The notes under the pieces are model-generated. The model did no database searches. It had not been told where the DNA came from and worked only from the letters and a program-made list of their open reading frames with translations. A program made the translations under genes and the position numbers. DNA of 64,000 bases, taken from positions 7,975,300 to 8,039,299 of the forward strand of contig OY979730.1 in the NCBI GenBank assembly GCA_963855995.1, read 5' to 3'. Position 1 is the first letter of the stretch. Each line of letters opens with the position of its first letter. This document shows, one piece after another, positions 1 through 10,849 of this stretch. Source of the DNA: Muricea muricata (taxonomy: Eukaryota > Cnidaria > Anthozoa > Malacalcyonacea > Plexauridae).

Positions 1-130
1 ATCCAGATGATCAATCGTGAGGAAGTGAACTCTGTTGATGAAAAGTGCACAAAACGTCAATATCTTAATGTTTTATGTTGAATTGAAGTGCTTTGAATAT
101 TGCTTGGGTGATTCTGACACGTGATATTGC
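1..130 (+). repeat. Inverted repeat R, copy at window edge
   Basis: Bases 1-130 match 4440-4556 in reverse complement with roughly 85-90% identity, including the run GGAAGTGAACTCTG. The two copies bracket a 4.3 kb block holding the Penelope-like and Tc1-like remnants. Homology continues outward past 4556 and, in the mirrored right arm, past 51450, so R is at least 300 bp long and is cut by the window start. Confidence 0.7.
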
Positions 131-848
131 TATTTATTTTGGAACCATTTATCATGGTAAGTCTCGTGTGCTTAAACATTTTAATCTCATGGACAGGCAG
201 ATAGAAGAAAAAAATATTTTGGGACAATTCACATTAGGCTTTTTCATGTACCTTTAGGTCTATCAAGTGCATTTCTGGATGTTGACCATGCTCAAATTGC
301 TTGTGTGCTCCCCTATAGAACCCAAGTTATTGCTGCTTCAAAGTGTACAAAAAGGATAAAATGTTGCAAAATTTCTGGGAACCAATCCGAATATATATTT
401 TCAAAGACTCTTAACTCAGTAATATTGAATAAAATCTTGTTGGCAGGAGTCCACAAGAAATTTGAACGAATCCAACATCCGGAAATGCATTTGTGAGGTA
501 CTAGTAAAAGCCAAAATGGAATCATCCCATGAAACAGTAAGTCTTTGTCATTTTCATCCCTTTATCTGCCAGTCAAATAATGATGAACTGTGTTAAATTT
601 AAAGTCCTGTTTGGCTAAATTACTCTAGTTGTATTCTTGTTTGCCCAGTTTGAATAAATTCTTGTTAGTGCTTGCTATCACAATTATTGTATTTAAAAGG
701 AATTTTAGCAGGAATTTTACAAGTATGGCGTTAACTGTAAGCGCGGGCTATTTAAATTAAACTTACTATGCGTCAGCAAAAATTACGTGAGCAAATTAAT
801 TTAACGATTACGTTACAAGTTCTCTGCTGTTATAATTGTTCAGCGGTA

Positions 849-1175
849 TTAAATGAACAACTGCAGATTTCTGCTTGCCTTTAGTCCATTATTTAATATG
901 GATTTGCGTCTTTTGATGTGTAATGCTTCTTTGTAGAGTAATAGATTCCAGTTATTGGATGAGTCTATGATTTTTGAGTTGATCATTACGAATTTTGTCA
1001 GTTCATTGTTAGTTTTACTGTCCAAATAGTTGGTGTCATGACAAGAATTTAAATGTTTGTTGACAGCGCTTTCTTGGTCTTTGTAAGCGTGTTCTTTCGC
1101 CCGTTCTAGTAGAGTCCTGTCAGTTTTACCAATGTAGCTACTATTACATTTAGGACAAGTAAATTCGTAGACAAC
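849..1175 (-). pseudogene. Penelope-like element GIY-YIG endonuclease domain (left arm)
   Basis: Mirror copy of 50276-50602. On the minus strand this is the C-terminal endonuclease of a Penelope-like retroelement: a CPKC zinc-knuckle-like pair, then SSYIGKT, which is the YIG half of GIY-YIG, and a conserved YKEALHIKRR-like helix near the end. It lies directly downstream of the RT-derived segment at 1176-1644. Confidence 0.8.
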
Positions 1176-1644
1176 ATTGGATTTGTTTTGTTTAGGAACC
1201 TAATCTTTGGTGTTAGTAAACAAGTTTAGTTTGGTTGTTGTTATTCTCGTTTTAATTTGTACGTTAACGTTAAGACAACGTTAAAGTTTCTTTTTGAAGC
1301 CACGTAGTAGTTGTTCACCTCTTGTACCAATATGTGGCATTTCTAACCATAATATTGGTCGATTGTCATTGGTTTCTGTCTTGTTGTTGTCCTCGTTGCT
1401 TGTAGATTGGTGTTGTTTGAAGCGTTTTATTAGTAAAGAGACAAGTCAGACAACATGTTTGGGATAGCCATTCCAAGAAGCAATTTTCTTTAACAAATTG
1501 CAGTTCTTGTGAAAGTTTGGTAGGTGAACAGATTTTATGAATGCGACTGAGGAGAGAGCGAATCCAAGCAATACGATGTTTCCATGGTACAAAGCTGTCA
1601 AAATGTGTGTATTGTCCTGTAAATGTACGTTTCCGACATTTTGA
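1176..1644 (-). pseudogene. Penelope-like element, RT C-terminal/linker remnant (left arm)
   Basis: Minus-strand reading gives RKRTFTGQYTHFDSFVPWKH followed by a helix-rich stretch, as at the end of Penelope-type reverse transcriptases just before the linker to the endonuclease. The catalytic YADD part is absent. The frame is interrupted before the endonuclease by a frameshift and stops (one a TAG just upstream of the endonuclease), so this is a dead fragment. The segment at 1645-1881 repeats part of it in the opposite direction. Confidence 0.7.
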
Positions 1645-1881
1645 CAACGAGGACAAGAACGAGACAGAAACCAATGACAATCGACCCATATTATGGTTAG
1701 AAATGCCATATATTGGTACAAGAGGTGAACAGCTATTACGTGGCTTCAAAAAGAAACTTTTACGTTGTCTTAACGTTAACGTACAAATTAAAACGAGAAT
1801 AACAACAACCAAACTAAACCTGTTTACTAACACCAAAGATAAGTTCCTAAACAAAACAAATCCAATGTTGTCTAACTCTAC
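1645..1881 (+). repeat. Inverted duplicate of the Penelope linker region (left arm)
   Basis: About 230 bp that repeat, in opposite orientation, the linker section of the adjacent Penelope-like remnant. Both copies encode the stretch WLEMPYIGTRGEQLLRGF or a near variant with H for Y. The result is a fold-back arrangement within the element. Mirror copy at 49570-49806. Confidence 0.75.
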
Positions 1882-1889
1882 CTGAGTTA

Positions 1890-1980
1890 ACTAAGGTAAC
1901 TCTAGTCTACTAGTAAGGCAGACTAGAGTTTCTTGTAGTTAACTAAGGTAAGACATAGTAGACTAGACTAGACTTACCTT
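1890..1980. repeat. Short palindromic cluster
   Basis: AT-rich stretch with repeated ACTAGAGT / ACTCTAGT and TTAACTAAGGTA motifs in both orientations, able to fold into small hairpins. No gene. It sits beside the inverted linker copy of the Penelope-like remnant. Confidence 0.5.
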
Positions 1981-2159
1981 GTGCGCACGACATGTGGAGT
2001 TACCTAATGTTAACCATAATAACTAGAAAACAGAGAACTATAAAGTTACGAAAACTGGGATTAGTATAAAGTACTGTAAGTATCTAGTACTATTTTATAT
2101 TTAGTATGCTCACCTTCTACTAACTATACTGATAGTTAGTGTACATCATTATTATAGTT

Positions 2160-2225
2160 ATTGCACATCTATACGGCTCCAGGAATTGAACCTGGAAACC
2201 TAATTAGGTCCACTCTAATTAGGTC
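2160..2225 (-). repeat. tRNA-like T-arm remnant
   Basis: On the minus strand a T-arm of the form CCAGG-TTCAATT-CCTGG is seen, with the Pol III B-box GGTTCAATTCC, followed by an acceptor-like tail. No D-arm or A box is recognisable upstream; two direct copies of GGACCTAATTAG are there instead. It is probably a truncated tRNA-derived SINE rather than a tRNA gene. Mirror copy at 49226-49291. Confidence 0.5.
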
Positions 2226-2480
2226 CCCTCCAGGGTCATTTTTTTGTTAAAACATGGTAATGGTCACAGGCGTGACATAACAAAACGTAGGTAGAAAAAC
2301 TAGTAATAAGGTTACATGCGCGACATAACAAAACAGTAGAAACTATAGCAATAAGGTTATATGCGTGGCATAACAAAATATTTCAAAATATTGGGCGCTT
2401 AACGAAAATTTGATGGCAAATGACTTTGGCAAACCGTACAATATGATAGTATTTCATCTTGACATCTTTTGATGGATATA

Positions 2481-3508
2481 CAGGGGGAGGACCGAAAAAA
2501 GTGGCCCCCTATGAAGATAGGGTTTTTAGACTATAATTGTGTAAAGCGTGCGGAAAACGTATAGAAATTCATAAACAGGACTGTACAATTACCAAACATG
2601 ACCGAAGGACTAACACTTTTGAACCTCAAGTGTAATTTTCATCACACAAACAGATAAATAATAGTATGTTTTGTGATTAAATTGAATAGTTCAAATGGCT
2701 TCCCATCAACCGTTGCTGCAGTTGTTTGGCGGTATTAAAAACGTTTTCACGTAATGAACACGTTAACAACTCAACATTACGTCACATTTGTACAATTTAC
2801 AATGCCATTGTCACATTAACTTAATTTCTCGTTATCGTGTTGTGTCTTATTTTCAGTACTTTGTTGGCATTCCCTTCGATTTAATAACAGCTTTGCATCT
2901 ACTACCCATGCTCTACACAAGTTTTTTCAAGTATTCGTCATTTATTTCGTTCTATGCAGTTTTAAGAATTTGGAAAAGTTCATCTTCATTCTTTGGTTTT
3001 CTATTTTTAGTCTTACGATTCATTTCAGACCATAAATTTTCAATAGGGTTTAAATCTGGTGACTGAGCTGGCCATCGCATGACATCAATCTTCTTATTTG
3101 CAAGATATTTGGAAACAACTCCACTTGTGTGTTTGGGATCGTTGCGATCGTTGAACTTTTCCAAATTCTTAAAACTGCATGCAACGAAATAAATGACGAA
3201 TACTTGAAAAAACTTGTGGAGTGCATGGGTAGTAGATGCAAAGCTGTTATTAAATCGAAGGGAATGCCTTCAGCAACGGTTGATGGGAAGCCATTTGAAC
3301 TATTCAATTTAATCACAAAACATACTATTATTTATCTGTTTGTGTGATGAAAATTACACTTGAGGTTCAAAAGTGTTAGTCCTTCGGTCATGTTTGGTAA
3401 TTGTACAGTCCTGTTTATGAATTTCTCTACGTTTTCCGCACGCTTTACAAAATTATAGTCTAAAAACCCTATCTTCATAGGGGGCCACTTTTTTCGGTCC
3501 TCCCCCTG
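2481..3508 (-). mobile_element. Tc1-like fold-back element (left arm)
   Basis: A 1028 bp element bounded by perfect CAGGGGGAGGACCG ends and flanked by TA on both sides (2479-2480, 3509-3510), the Tc1/mariner target duplication. The inverted repeats are very long: about 2481-2715 plus 2866-2980 pair with about 3163-3508. The left repeat is interrupted by about 150 unrelated bases. The loop carries the end of a Tc1 transposase. A diverged empty-site copy of the surrounding sequence at about 20930-21250 lacks the element, which supports these ends. Confidence 0.9.
2952..3164 (-). pseudogene. Tc1 transposase C-terminal fragment (left arm)
   Basis: Minus-strand translation contains NDPKHTS, then WPAQSPDLNPIENLW, the hallmark end of the DD34E catalytic domain of Tc1-like transposases. 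The N-terminal DNA-binding half and the first catalytic Asp are absent. The residue expected to be the second catalytic Asp (normally two before NDPKH's D) reads Arg, at the junction with the inverted copy. The sequence ends ELFQILKTA, and the same C-terminal segment is repeated on the opposite strand at 3129-3347. Not functional. Confidence 0.88.
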
Positions 3509-3790
3509 TATGGCTAGTGATTCACTTCTTAACTCGATATCAATTATTTCCATCTTGTTCTCTCATTGGTTGGTGGTTGGTGTATTCACTTTTTACAAGT
3601 TGATACCTTTTGAAAAAATGAACAATTACGACGTTTACAAAACTATTTGCAAGATAAGCAAAGAAAACAACGTTATTTAATAAGCTTTAGAGAGGAGGAC
3701 TAAAATAGATAATTACTGAGGCCGAGGGTATCGTTCGATATAATCGCAACCAGCTCAGAAGCCCGAGGCTAAACTGCAATACAGGGTGTA

Positions 3791-4005
3791 TAGACCACTT
3801 GCAGTTACGTCACACGTCGCGTTGCCATCCGCCATATTGGAGGCAAATTTTGTTGTGTGAAATGTCAACAAATGCAAAAAGCACAGTTAAGCACAGTTGC
3901 AATTCAAAAATGAACATACATTCACCATATTTCATTAAAAAACACGTACGCCGCGCGTATTAATATTGTGTTTGAAAAATACACATTTTGTTTGTGGTCT
4001 ATTTT
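3791..4005. mobile_element. MITE with TAGACCACTTGC ends, one end deleted (left arm)
   Basis: Begins TAGACCACTTGCAGTTACGT and ends in GTGGTCTA. In the mirror copy (47387-47663) the other terminal repeat is longer, reading GCAAGTGGTCTA outward and preceded by GTGACGTCACGC. The left copy lacks 61 bp of that terminal repeat. The body encodes nothing. Confidence 0.75.
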
Positions 4006-4439
4006 TAAACATACAGCAATAATTTTTTTAGAGTTGGAAAGACCAGACATTTAGCTTTTACATGTCACTGTCCATTGTTAAATTCAGCAAATACGATTTA
4101 GATAAAAATTGCTCATCGAAATCGCTTTTTCTTACCCGTTGAGAACTTAGTAAAAATCTGTTGAAATTTATGATCCATTTAGGAATTAAAATTGACAAAT
4201 TTTAGCTTAGATAGTAAAAATTAATGCATCTAATTAGCCACGGTGATTTTTTCTCGTAACAGATCAGTTATTAATGGCATTTTGTTTTCTGAGGTAAAAA
4301 TTAACGATTTTGACCGGTTATTTCTATTTGATTCGTATTTGTATTTTTTCAAAACATAAACATAGTCACTCATTGTGGAAATCAAGTTCCACGGTTTTTT
4401 GTGACAAGAAAATAAATAGCCATATATAGCAAACAATAT

Positions 4440-4750
4440 TAAATAGCAGCCAAACAATATTCAAAGCACTTCAATTCAAAATAAAACATGAAAAATATTG
4501 ACCTTCTGTGCACTTTCCATCATCAGAGTTCACTTCCTCATGATCGATCATCTGGATAAGCCTTTGCCCTAACTTTCAACGCACTGTACAGATCTACAAA
4601 AAGGTCAAAATATATGAGCAAAAAAAATTTTGTTTTTGTTAAGGGGGCATATATATTACTGTGTTTAGCTTTGATCAAGGGCAGTGCAACCACAACAGTA
4701 CTGTACATAACAATTAATGTGCACACATGCTATCTAACCCTGCCAAATTC
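4440..4750 (-). repeat. Inverted repeat R, internal copy
   Basis: Partner of the repeat at the window edge. The outward part (about 4557-4750) aligns with 51451-51640 beyond the right arm: both contain ACTTTCAAC, GTAGATCTACAAAAA-like and GTGCACACAT-like stretches. This links the unmirrored flank to a repeat family inside the arms. The mirror copy is at about 46640-46950. Confidence 0.65.
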
Positions 4751-4751
4751 C

Positions 4752-5025
4752 CAGCCTCATACCCAGGCACTTTTAGTCATTAATAAAAGTGTCAGTGTTA
4801 CATATACAGACCAATTGCAGATTAAGCATGCATGCAAGTATGTTTTCATTTTCTCCTCCACTTCATAACTGGACAACTTTTGATTCTTATGTTATTAACT
4901 ACACTGTAATGTTACTGCAATACGATTCTTATGCGCTTGCTCAATTTGCAACTGATCTGTATATGTAACAGTAGTAACACTGGTTGAAATGATGAACTTT
5001 TCGTAAAAGCACCTGGGTACGAGGC
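4752..5025. repeat. Imperfect fold-back repeat
   Basis: The outer segments CAGCCTCATACCCAGG-like and CCTGGGTACGAGGCTG pair, as do two copies of GTTACATATACAGA / TCTGTATATGTAAC nearer the centre. It is an old, diverged fold-back of about 270 bp. Mirror copy at about 46365-46638. Confidence 0.6.
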
Positions 5026-5429
5026 TGTATGACTTGACAAGAAGAGTTTGAATCACAGTCACAGTTAAAAAGCGTTCCAAAGGGTTTACTTTTTTATACA
5101 CCCTGTAGTAAACCATATTTGTAGAACTAAAGTTATTTGATTCATGCATTGTTTGGTAGACATGCATTTTTATATAGATTTTTATCGACCAATAATATCC
5201 AAATTTGGTTCCAACAATTATTGTGATAAATGCTAAAATATTTCAAATGTTTACTTCTGAAATGATACCGTTATTAAAAGTTTATGTTATATTCATTTCA
5301 AATATGTTTTTATTTAAAAGTTTATATTATACAGTAATCATTTCAAACACATCGTACTATTTATTTCAATATTTATTCAACTCAATCATTGCACTACATA
5401 TTTAATGCTGTGGGCAGCACTATTTTTTG

Positions 5430-6500
5430 TTTAACTTGTCAATTCCCATGGGAATTGAATTTTTAATGAAATGGGGCCACGCGTAAATTTTTTAAACAAA
5501 TAATTGAAAAGAATTTCTAAAATCACAATTTGAATAACAATAAAAATAGATTAACTACCACACACTACACTCGTTCAAATAGCAATGCAAGAAAAGAGAA
5601 CACGGGAGAAAAAGGACAAAGACAATGTTAAAAAAATTGCTATTCTCAAGATAAATCTTTATTCTTGCAGATAAATAATCATAAAACAACTAGCTAGGAG
5701 TGCATATATGTTGCAATCTTGACACAGAAGTGAAAGGTACAACATGTTATTTCATAGTTACAAATAAATATATGTTTCAAAGATATATTATAATAATAAT
5801 TTAAGCGGGCATTACGACTTATTTTGCAGGCTAAAACGAACAAATTATAGCGGGCTAAAATACAGTTTAATTTGTTTACATCAACAGGCAAATTGTTTTT
5901 CATCCGAGCGTTTTAAATACGATAAAACCCAATCTTTTTAGTGTATTAAATGACTTCAAATATGATAATTTTATACACATCTTGTCAGTTTGTTTGGTAA
6001 ACAATTTTCAATATAAATGTTGTATTAGCCAAGAAAATCGGAGCAAAAGTTTTGAAAAAATCTCCTCCACGGGTATGAAAGACTCCTTCAGGGGTATGTT
6101 CCCTTTATGTTCATGAATTATTACTCCGTTTTTGAGGAATAATTCTCACATGTTTTATATACGAGTGACTGTGCAATGGTGGAGTGAGGGTAACGAATGG
6201 AATGCAGGAGCTTAGGACTGAGGAAGACAGGTTTAAACTTATTAGGCAGGTAGTTGTAGGATCATTTTGACCTTGTGGATCAAATTTACATATTGCTTAA
6301 CGTTTGTTGTTTTATTTGTTTGATACATGCTCGGGCTGCTCTCAACAAAAGATCAACTTAGCAATTTGCATTTAGCATTTGCAGATTCATTCGCTAATTC
6401 TCATGGGAATTGAATTTTTAATTTAAACTGGTCACATGTACATTTTGTAAATAAATTTATATAAAAGTATTGGTAAAAATAATCAGGCAGTGAATTTTTG
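5430..6500. repeat. Dispersed repeat family containing CAATTCCCATGGGAATTG
   Basis: Two stretches of one family. At 5430-5640 the 18 bp perfect palindrome CAATTCCCATGGGAATTG is followed by a tail, and 6160-6480 carries a related body. The same family recurs in opposite orientation at about 16630-17390, where the palindrome is again followed by AATTTTTAAT and the GGAATGCAGGAGCTTAG-type stretch. Non-coding. The region 5640-6160 between them shows nothing recognisable. Confidence 0.6.
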
Positions 6501-6985
6501 TTCCATTTTTTGGAAACGTCAGTCATACTTTTAATACCTACCCTAACCTACCCTGTCAACCTTCCCCTATGGAAAGTAGTACATGGAGTGGATTGTTTGT
6601 GATAAAACCACCTCATCATCTGCATGTTTAATCAGTAAAATATGACAAAATCAAATCCACGGCGCTCCAGGATGCAAATTCAATAATTAATAAAAACAGG
6701 TGAAATGCCATTATTGATTGTTTGTTACTATTGTCCATATACTGTACAAGACTCGCTCAATTCAGAACATTACAACCGCCGTGGCTGCTATTTTCGGGAT
6801 TTTTTGCTGTCCTTAATGTTTCACACTATATGCAAATGCAGAAAAGCATATATGAAATGTCAAAAATAGGATAAATTAGGAGGGGAAATCAGACAAATAT
6901 CCTAAGGCTGGCAACTCTTTCACCACGTAAACTGACACACGTTTATACTTTTGCTTCAAACAAATAAAATAGGGTATAACTAATG

Positions 6986-8231
6986 GGAGAGTTATGAAAT
7001 GGAGAGTTATGTTGGAACCACGCCCAAACCACGCCCACCTTTCTAAACCACCACGCTCAGTTTGTTAACTCTCCCGATGTTTGCTTAAGCAGACATGAGA
7101 AAGTTATATTTCTACGTAACTCTTCTCTTGTCAACATTATAAAGATGTTAAAGAGTTATAATTTTTTCATACGAGAGTTATGATTTAGGAGAACTACACT
7201 ACAATACATTTGTTCTAATCACTACATTACTTTCTGTATATTACCCAACGCCAAAGCTTTCCTTCCTTCGCTTATGATTATCGCTGATTATCACTGATTT
7301 TAGCTTATGGTTATGTACACGTGATTGATGCTAGGTAAGTTTGAACAGGTTTTGAAGGATTTAAAAGGTTTTATTTAGCCTTTACCTGTATTTCCGGCGC
7401 ATTATATATTGTTTGTTTGGGGGACCTGTTTGTTTAATAGCTTTGTTGAAAGTTAAAACAATCATAAAAACTACCGAATATACCTGTTTATTTACCCGTA
7501 CTCCTAGCTAAAGTTTTCTGCTGTCAACTATCACTGTAAAGTGTTAGTATTATAGGTAATTATGCGGCCACCGGGCCAAGTCCGATTTGGCAAAATTTTA
7601 TCAAACATCTCGAGTACTATTAATCTATAATTGTACGAACAACATCGCATGATTACTTGTTTAATATTAGCATGACAAAATCGCATGTACCAACCTCACA
7701 ATTAGTATTAAAGCGCTTTATCCAGTTCTTGTAGATGATAATTCTCAGTGAAGACAATTATTACATTCCAGTCCTGCCAGACTTTTAGCGAAAATTTTGT
7801 GTTTTGTTTGTATCTTCTACAGGCATTCCGCTTTCTTAACAATTTTGTTTGTGTTTAAACTCGCCGATTCAATTTTACCACCATTTCGTAGTTTTGGAAA
7901 AATCATTAATCGAAATGCAGTGCAATTAATGAAATAATTGTATTCAACCAATCAGTAATTTTGTCATGCTAATAATAAACACCGAGCTCAAAACTCTCTT
8001 TATTTCCTCAATTGTGAGCACAGACAGTTATAAAAAATGATAACTCTCTAACATCTTCATAATGTTGATGAGAGAGAGTTACGTAAAAACATAACTCTCC
8101 CATGTTAATTCAGATAATAATCAGGAGAGTTAAGAAATTGGGTGTGGCTGTTTTAAAAAAGTGGGCGTGGTTCGGACATAACTCTCCGAAATCATAACTC
8201 TCCGAGATAACTCTCCACTTCATAACTCTCC
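6986..8231. mobile_element. Non-coding fold-back element with GGAGAGTTATG repeats (left arm)
   Basis: The ends read GGGAGAGTTATGAAATGGAG at the left and the matching complement at the right. Terminal repeats are about 230 bp and carry many subterminal copies of GAGAGTTA and the GCGTGG motif. The ~800 bp interior has no coding capacity that I can see. Repeated short subterminal motifs suggest transposase binding sites of a non-autonomous DNA element. Mirror copy at 43140-44385. Confidence 0.7.
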
Positions 8232-8285
8232 GTTCAGCCGGTCCCAATCAAAACGCCCGCGGAGGAGGTAGCTAGATACACATTA

Positions 8286-8665
8286 GGGACCTTACGATTT
8301 GTAGGACGGCAACGCGACGGCAACGGCAAGAAAACACTGTATGATATGTTCTTATAAAGGACACGAGTTTTTTAATATCAATAGTATTAGTGTAATACAT
8401 TTTAAAAAGTTGAGGACTTGAGTTACTGGTTTAGAATGAGTTCTACTAAACCGAATTTGCAATTCTACCGGCTGTATGCAATACGTCGGCGTTGTATACA
8501 GTACGGGAAAATATGTGATTTGCCGGTCTAAACAATACGAGAACCGCGTGTCCAATATTCAAATGAGTTGTTTACAACCGTAATTATTCATTTCTTTTCA
8601 ATTTACTCTTTGTCTTAAGACGTTGCCGTCGCGTTGTCGTTCTGTAAATCGTAAGGTCCCTAATA
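8286..8665. mobile_element. MITE GGGACC...GGTCCC, present only in the left arm
   Basis: Starts GGGACCTTACGATTTGTAGG and ends in the matching inverted sequence, with terminal repeats of about 43 bp that include CAACGCGACGGCAACG. The right arm at about 43091 reads straight across the site (ACACATTACCTTGG), so the insertion is about 380 bp. TA is present on both sides, consistent with a TA target duplication; a degenerate TTA cannot be excluded. No coding region. Confidence 0.88.
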
Positions 8666-9083
8666 CCTTGGATACCTCTTCTAAATTTCGATATAGTGTT
8701 CAGATAAAAACAACTGAGATTCCGAAATACCGAAATTTGCTCAATAAAATTTGTTCTTTGATAGAAATTTTCAGTGTAGATAGGCGGGATGCAAAGTGCC
8801 CAACAAACGTCATCTTCGGAAACAGCTTCAGCTAAGCAAGGCTAAGTTCCTATTGGCTGCTGTTGAATTCGTCTTTCTTCGGCGATTCCTCGTTCTCACC
8901 AGCCAATAGCAGCTTAGCAGAAGTTGCTTCCGATAGTGACGTTTGTAGGGCAATTTGCATCCCGCCTATCGACACGAAAAATTTCAATAAAAAACACTTT
9001 TTATTGAACAAATTTAAGTGTTTCCGAATCGTGTTTTTGTCTAAAAACTATCCTGAAATGTAGAAGAGATATTCAAGGTCATT
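8666..9083. mobile_element. Fold-back MITE around GATAGGCGGGATGCAAA (left arm)
   Basis: About 200 bp at each end are inverted copies: ACCTCTTCTAAATTTC pairs with GAAATGTAGAAGAGATA, and GATAGGCGGGATGCAAA pairs with its complement near 8950. The centre is TATTGGCTG-rich. The GGGACC MITE inserted right at its left edge. The conceptual peptides across it are by-products of the hairpin. Mirror copy at about 42671-43090. Confidence 0.7.
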
Positions 9084-9226
9084 TGTATCCAGTTTTTTTG
9101 CAGTAAATTGTATTAATTTTTTTCTTTGAAGCGTCTGTCAGTTTACTATGTTGAAAGAGTTGCCAGCCTCAGGATATTATAAATAATAATAATATGCACT
9201 GACGTGACGTGCGCTGGGATGCCTAT

Positions 9227-10202
9227 GGTATAGCTCGTTCAAAACAGCGTACTTAACCACCATGCACAACTCAGTTAATATTCTATACAACCACCATTCT
9301 TGGAAGTTGTGCAAAAAATCTTCAACCCATTCATAAGTTTAGACTCCTAACTGAATCACATGGAATATCTGTAGATGAAGGCGCAAAGGCGTTTCTATAA
9401 GATCATCTTTGAATTTGTACTGTCACACTTCAACGCGATCCCCGTCTTAAGGATGATCCGAACTTTTCATAGTGGGATTTACCCCTGGTGACCACGTTGG
9501 CTATTCCCTTTTTTCATATTTTACTAGAACGAAGTTGAGGGATATGACAGAAAGTCGTGTGGCATAAAAAACAACCCTATGGTGTATACTAAGCTGCTGT
9601 TCCTTTGTAATGGGTAAGTTTCTTCTTCCCGTAGTACATAAGACACAAAAAGCCATCATCAAAAACATATGATCAACATTGAAACATCTCATCATCGACT
9701 ATCACTGAGAAGATGAGCACGTTAATCTTGCCTAGATTAATGTACCTTCCGTGCCTTTTATCACCAGGCCCACCAAATTTCGCCATACAAAATGCATATA
9801 TCCGTGAAAAACTTGTTTTTTTATGCATGGCCAGGCAGGACGCCATTCATTATTATAAGTCCTTCCGCCATATACCTGGAATTTGTTTTAGCAATACATG
9901 AAAACAAATATCCAGCCTGATCTTCAGGGGCAAATCCAACTTAAAAAACATGGATCACCCTTAGGCGAGCGATCACGCAAACCGAAGGCAGTACAAATCT
10001 AAAGATGACCTTTAAAACGGCATTGTTGGTTTATACAAAGATATTCCACGTGATCCAGTTAAAAGTTGGACGATGTGAATAGATTGAAGATTTTTTCCAA
10101 CTTCGAAGAATGATGGTTGCATAAAATATTAACAGAGTTGTGCATGCTGGTCAAGTAGTTATAATGTTTACATTGACGCTGTTTTAAATTAACTATACCT
10201 AA
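9227..10202. mobile_element. Non-coding terminal-inverted-repeat element (left arm)
   Basis: Segment 9227-9480 is an inverted, roughly 80% identical copy of 9940-10202. Shared blocks include GTTGTGCA near 9306/10140, CTTCAACCCATTC-type sequence and GATCATCTTTGAA / GATGACCTTTAAA. The centre (9500-9935) has no recognised gene. Mirror copy at about 41552-42527. Confidence 0.65.
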
Positions 10203-10254
10203 CAGTAATAAACCGTCAAGCTTAATTTTCCCTTCAAATTTGGTCATGGCTTTA

Positions 10255-10680
10255 TAGGATACCCTAAAGGTCGAAATGTCGAGAGAGCACTGGGATAGAG
10301 TTACCACTGTGTTTTGTGTATTTCTCACTCACTGGGACTGTATCTACTTCACCAAATTTAGCTAAAGAGGGAGCGCGTAGCGCGACAATAAGCGTACTGT
10401 TTTGCTATATTAAAACTATTCTCACTCACTGGGACTGTACTTCACCAAATTTAGCTAAAGCGTGAGCCCGAAGGGCAAGTAATGATTGTCGCGCTACGCG
10501 CTCCCTCTTTAGCTAAATTTGGTGAAGTAGATACAGTCCCTAGTGAGTGAGAAATGTGACAACCCAAGAATGACTCGATATTGATAGTTATTATATGTAT
10601 GGGGATACGCAAAACACAGGCTAGGGCAACTCGGTCCCAGTGCTCTCTCGACATTTCGACCTTTAGGGTATCCTATAAAG
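10255..10680. repeat. Double fold-back with GCGCGTAGCGCGAC stem
   Basis: Outer repeats read ACCCTAAAGGTCGAAATGTC and its complement; inner repeats contain TTTAGCTAAAGAGGGAGCGC in both orientations, plus ACTCACTGGGACTGTA in direct copies. It could form a multi-branched cruciform. Non-coding. Mirror copy at about 41074-41499. Confidence 0.7.
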
Positions 10681-10849
10681 TCGTGACCCTTCAAATTTAT
10701 CCCATTTTGACATTTCCAATATGCTTTTCCTATAATGTGGAACACAAAGCCAAGCAAAAATCAGAATAATAATAATCAACAGAATTGAGTGAGTCTCGTA
10801 CAGTAAACTGTGGAAAAGAATAGTCAACAATCAATACTAGAATTTTGTT

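Larger units (their letters stand above)
6715..10840. repeat. Nested stack of fold-back elements (left arm)
   Basis: Outer segments 6715-6890 and about 10690-10840 are inverted, diverged copies of each other (shared ACTCAATTC- and GAAATGTCAAAA-type stretches). Inside, 6896-6950 pairs with 9127-9177 (GGCTGGCAACTCTTTCA in one, its complement in the other). Within that lie the elements at 6986-8231, 8286-8665 and 8666-9083, and further in, those at 9227-10202 and 10255-10680. The simplest reading is repeated insertion of terminal-inverted-repeat elements into one another. Mirror region at about 40914-44656. Confidence 0.65.

Noticed and set aside
1446..1721. 91-codon frame in the left arm
   Set aside because: Shadow frame of the Penelope-like remnant.
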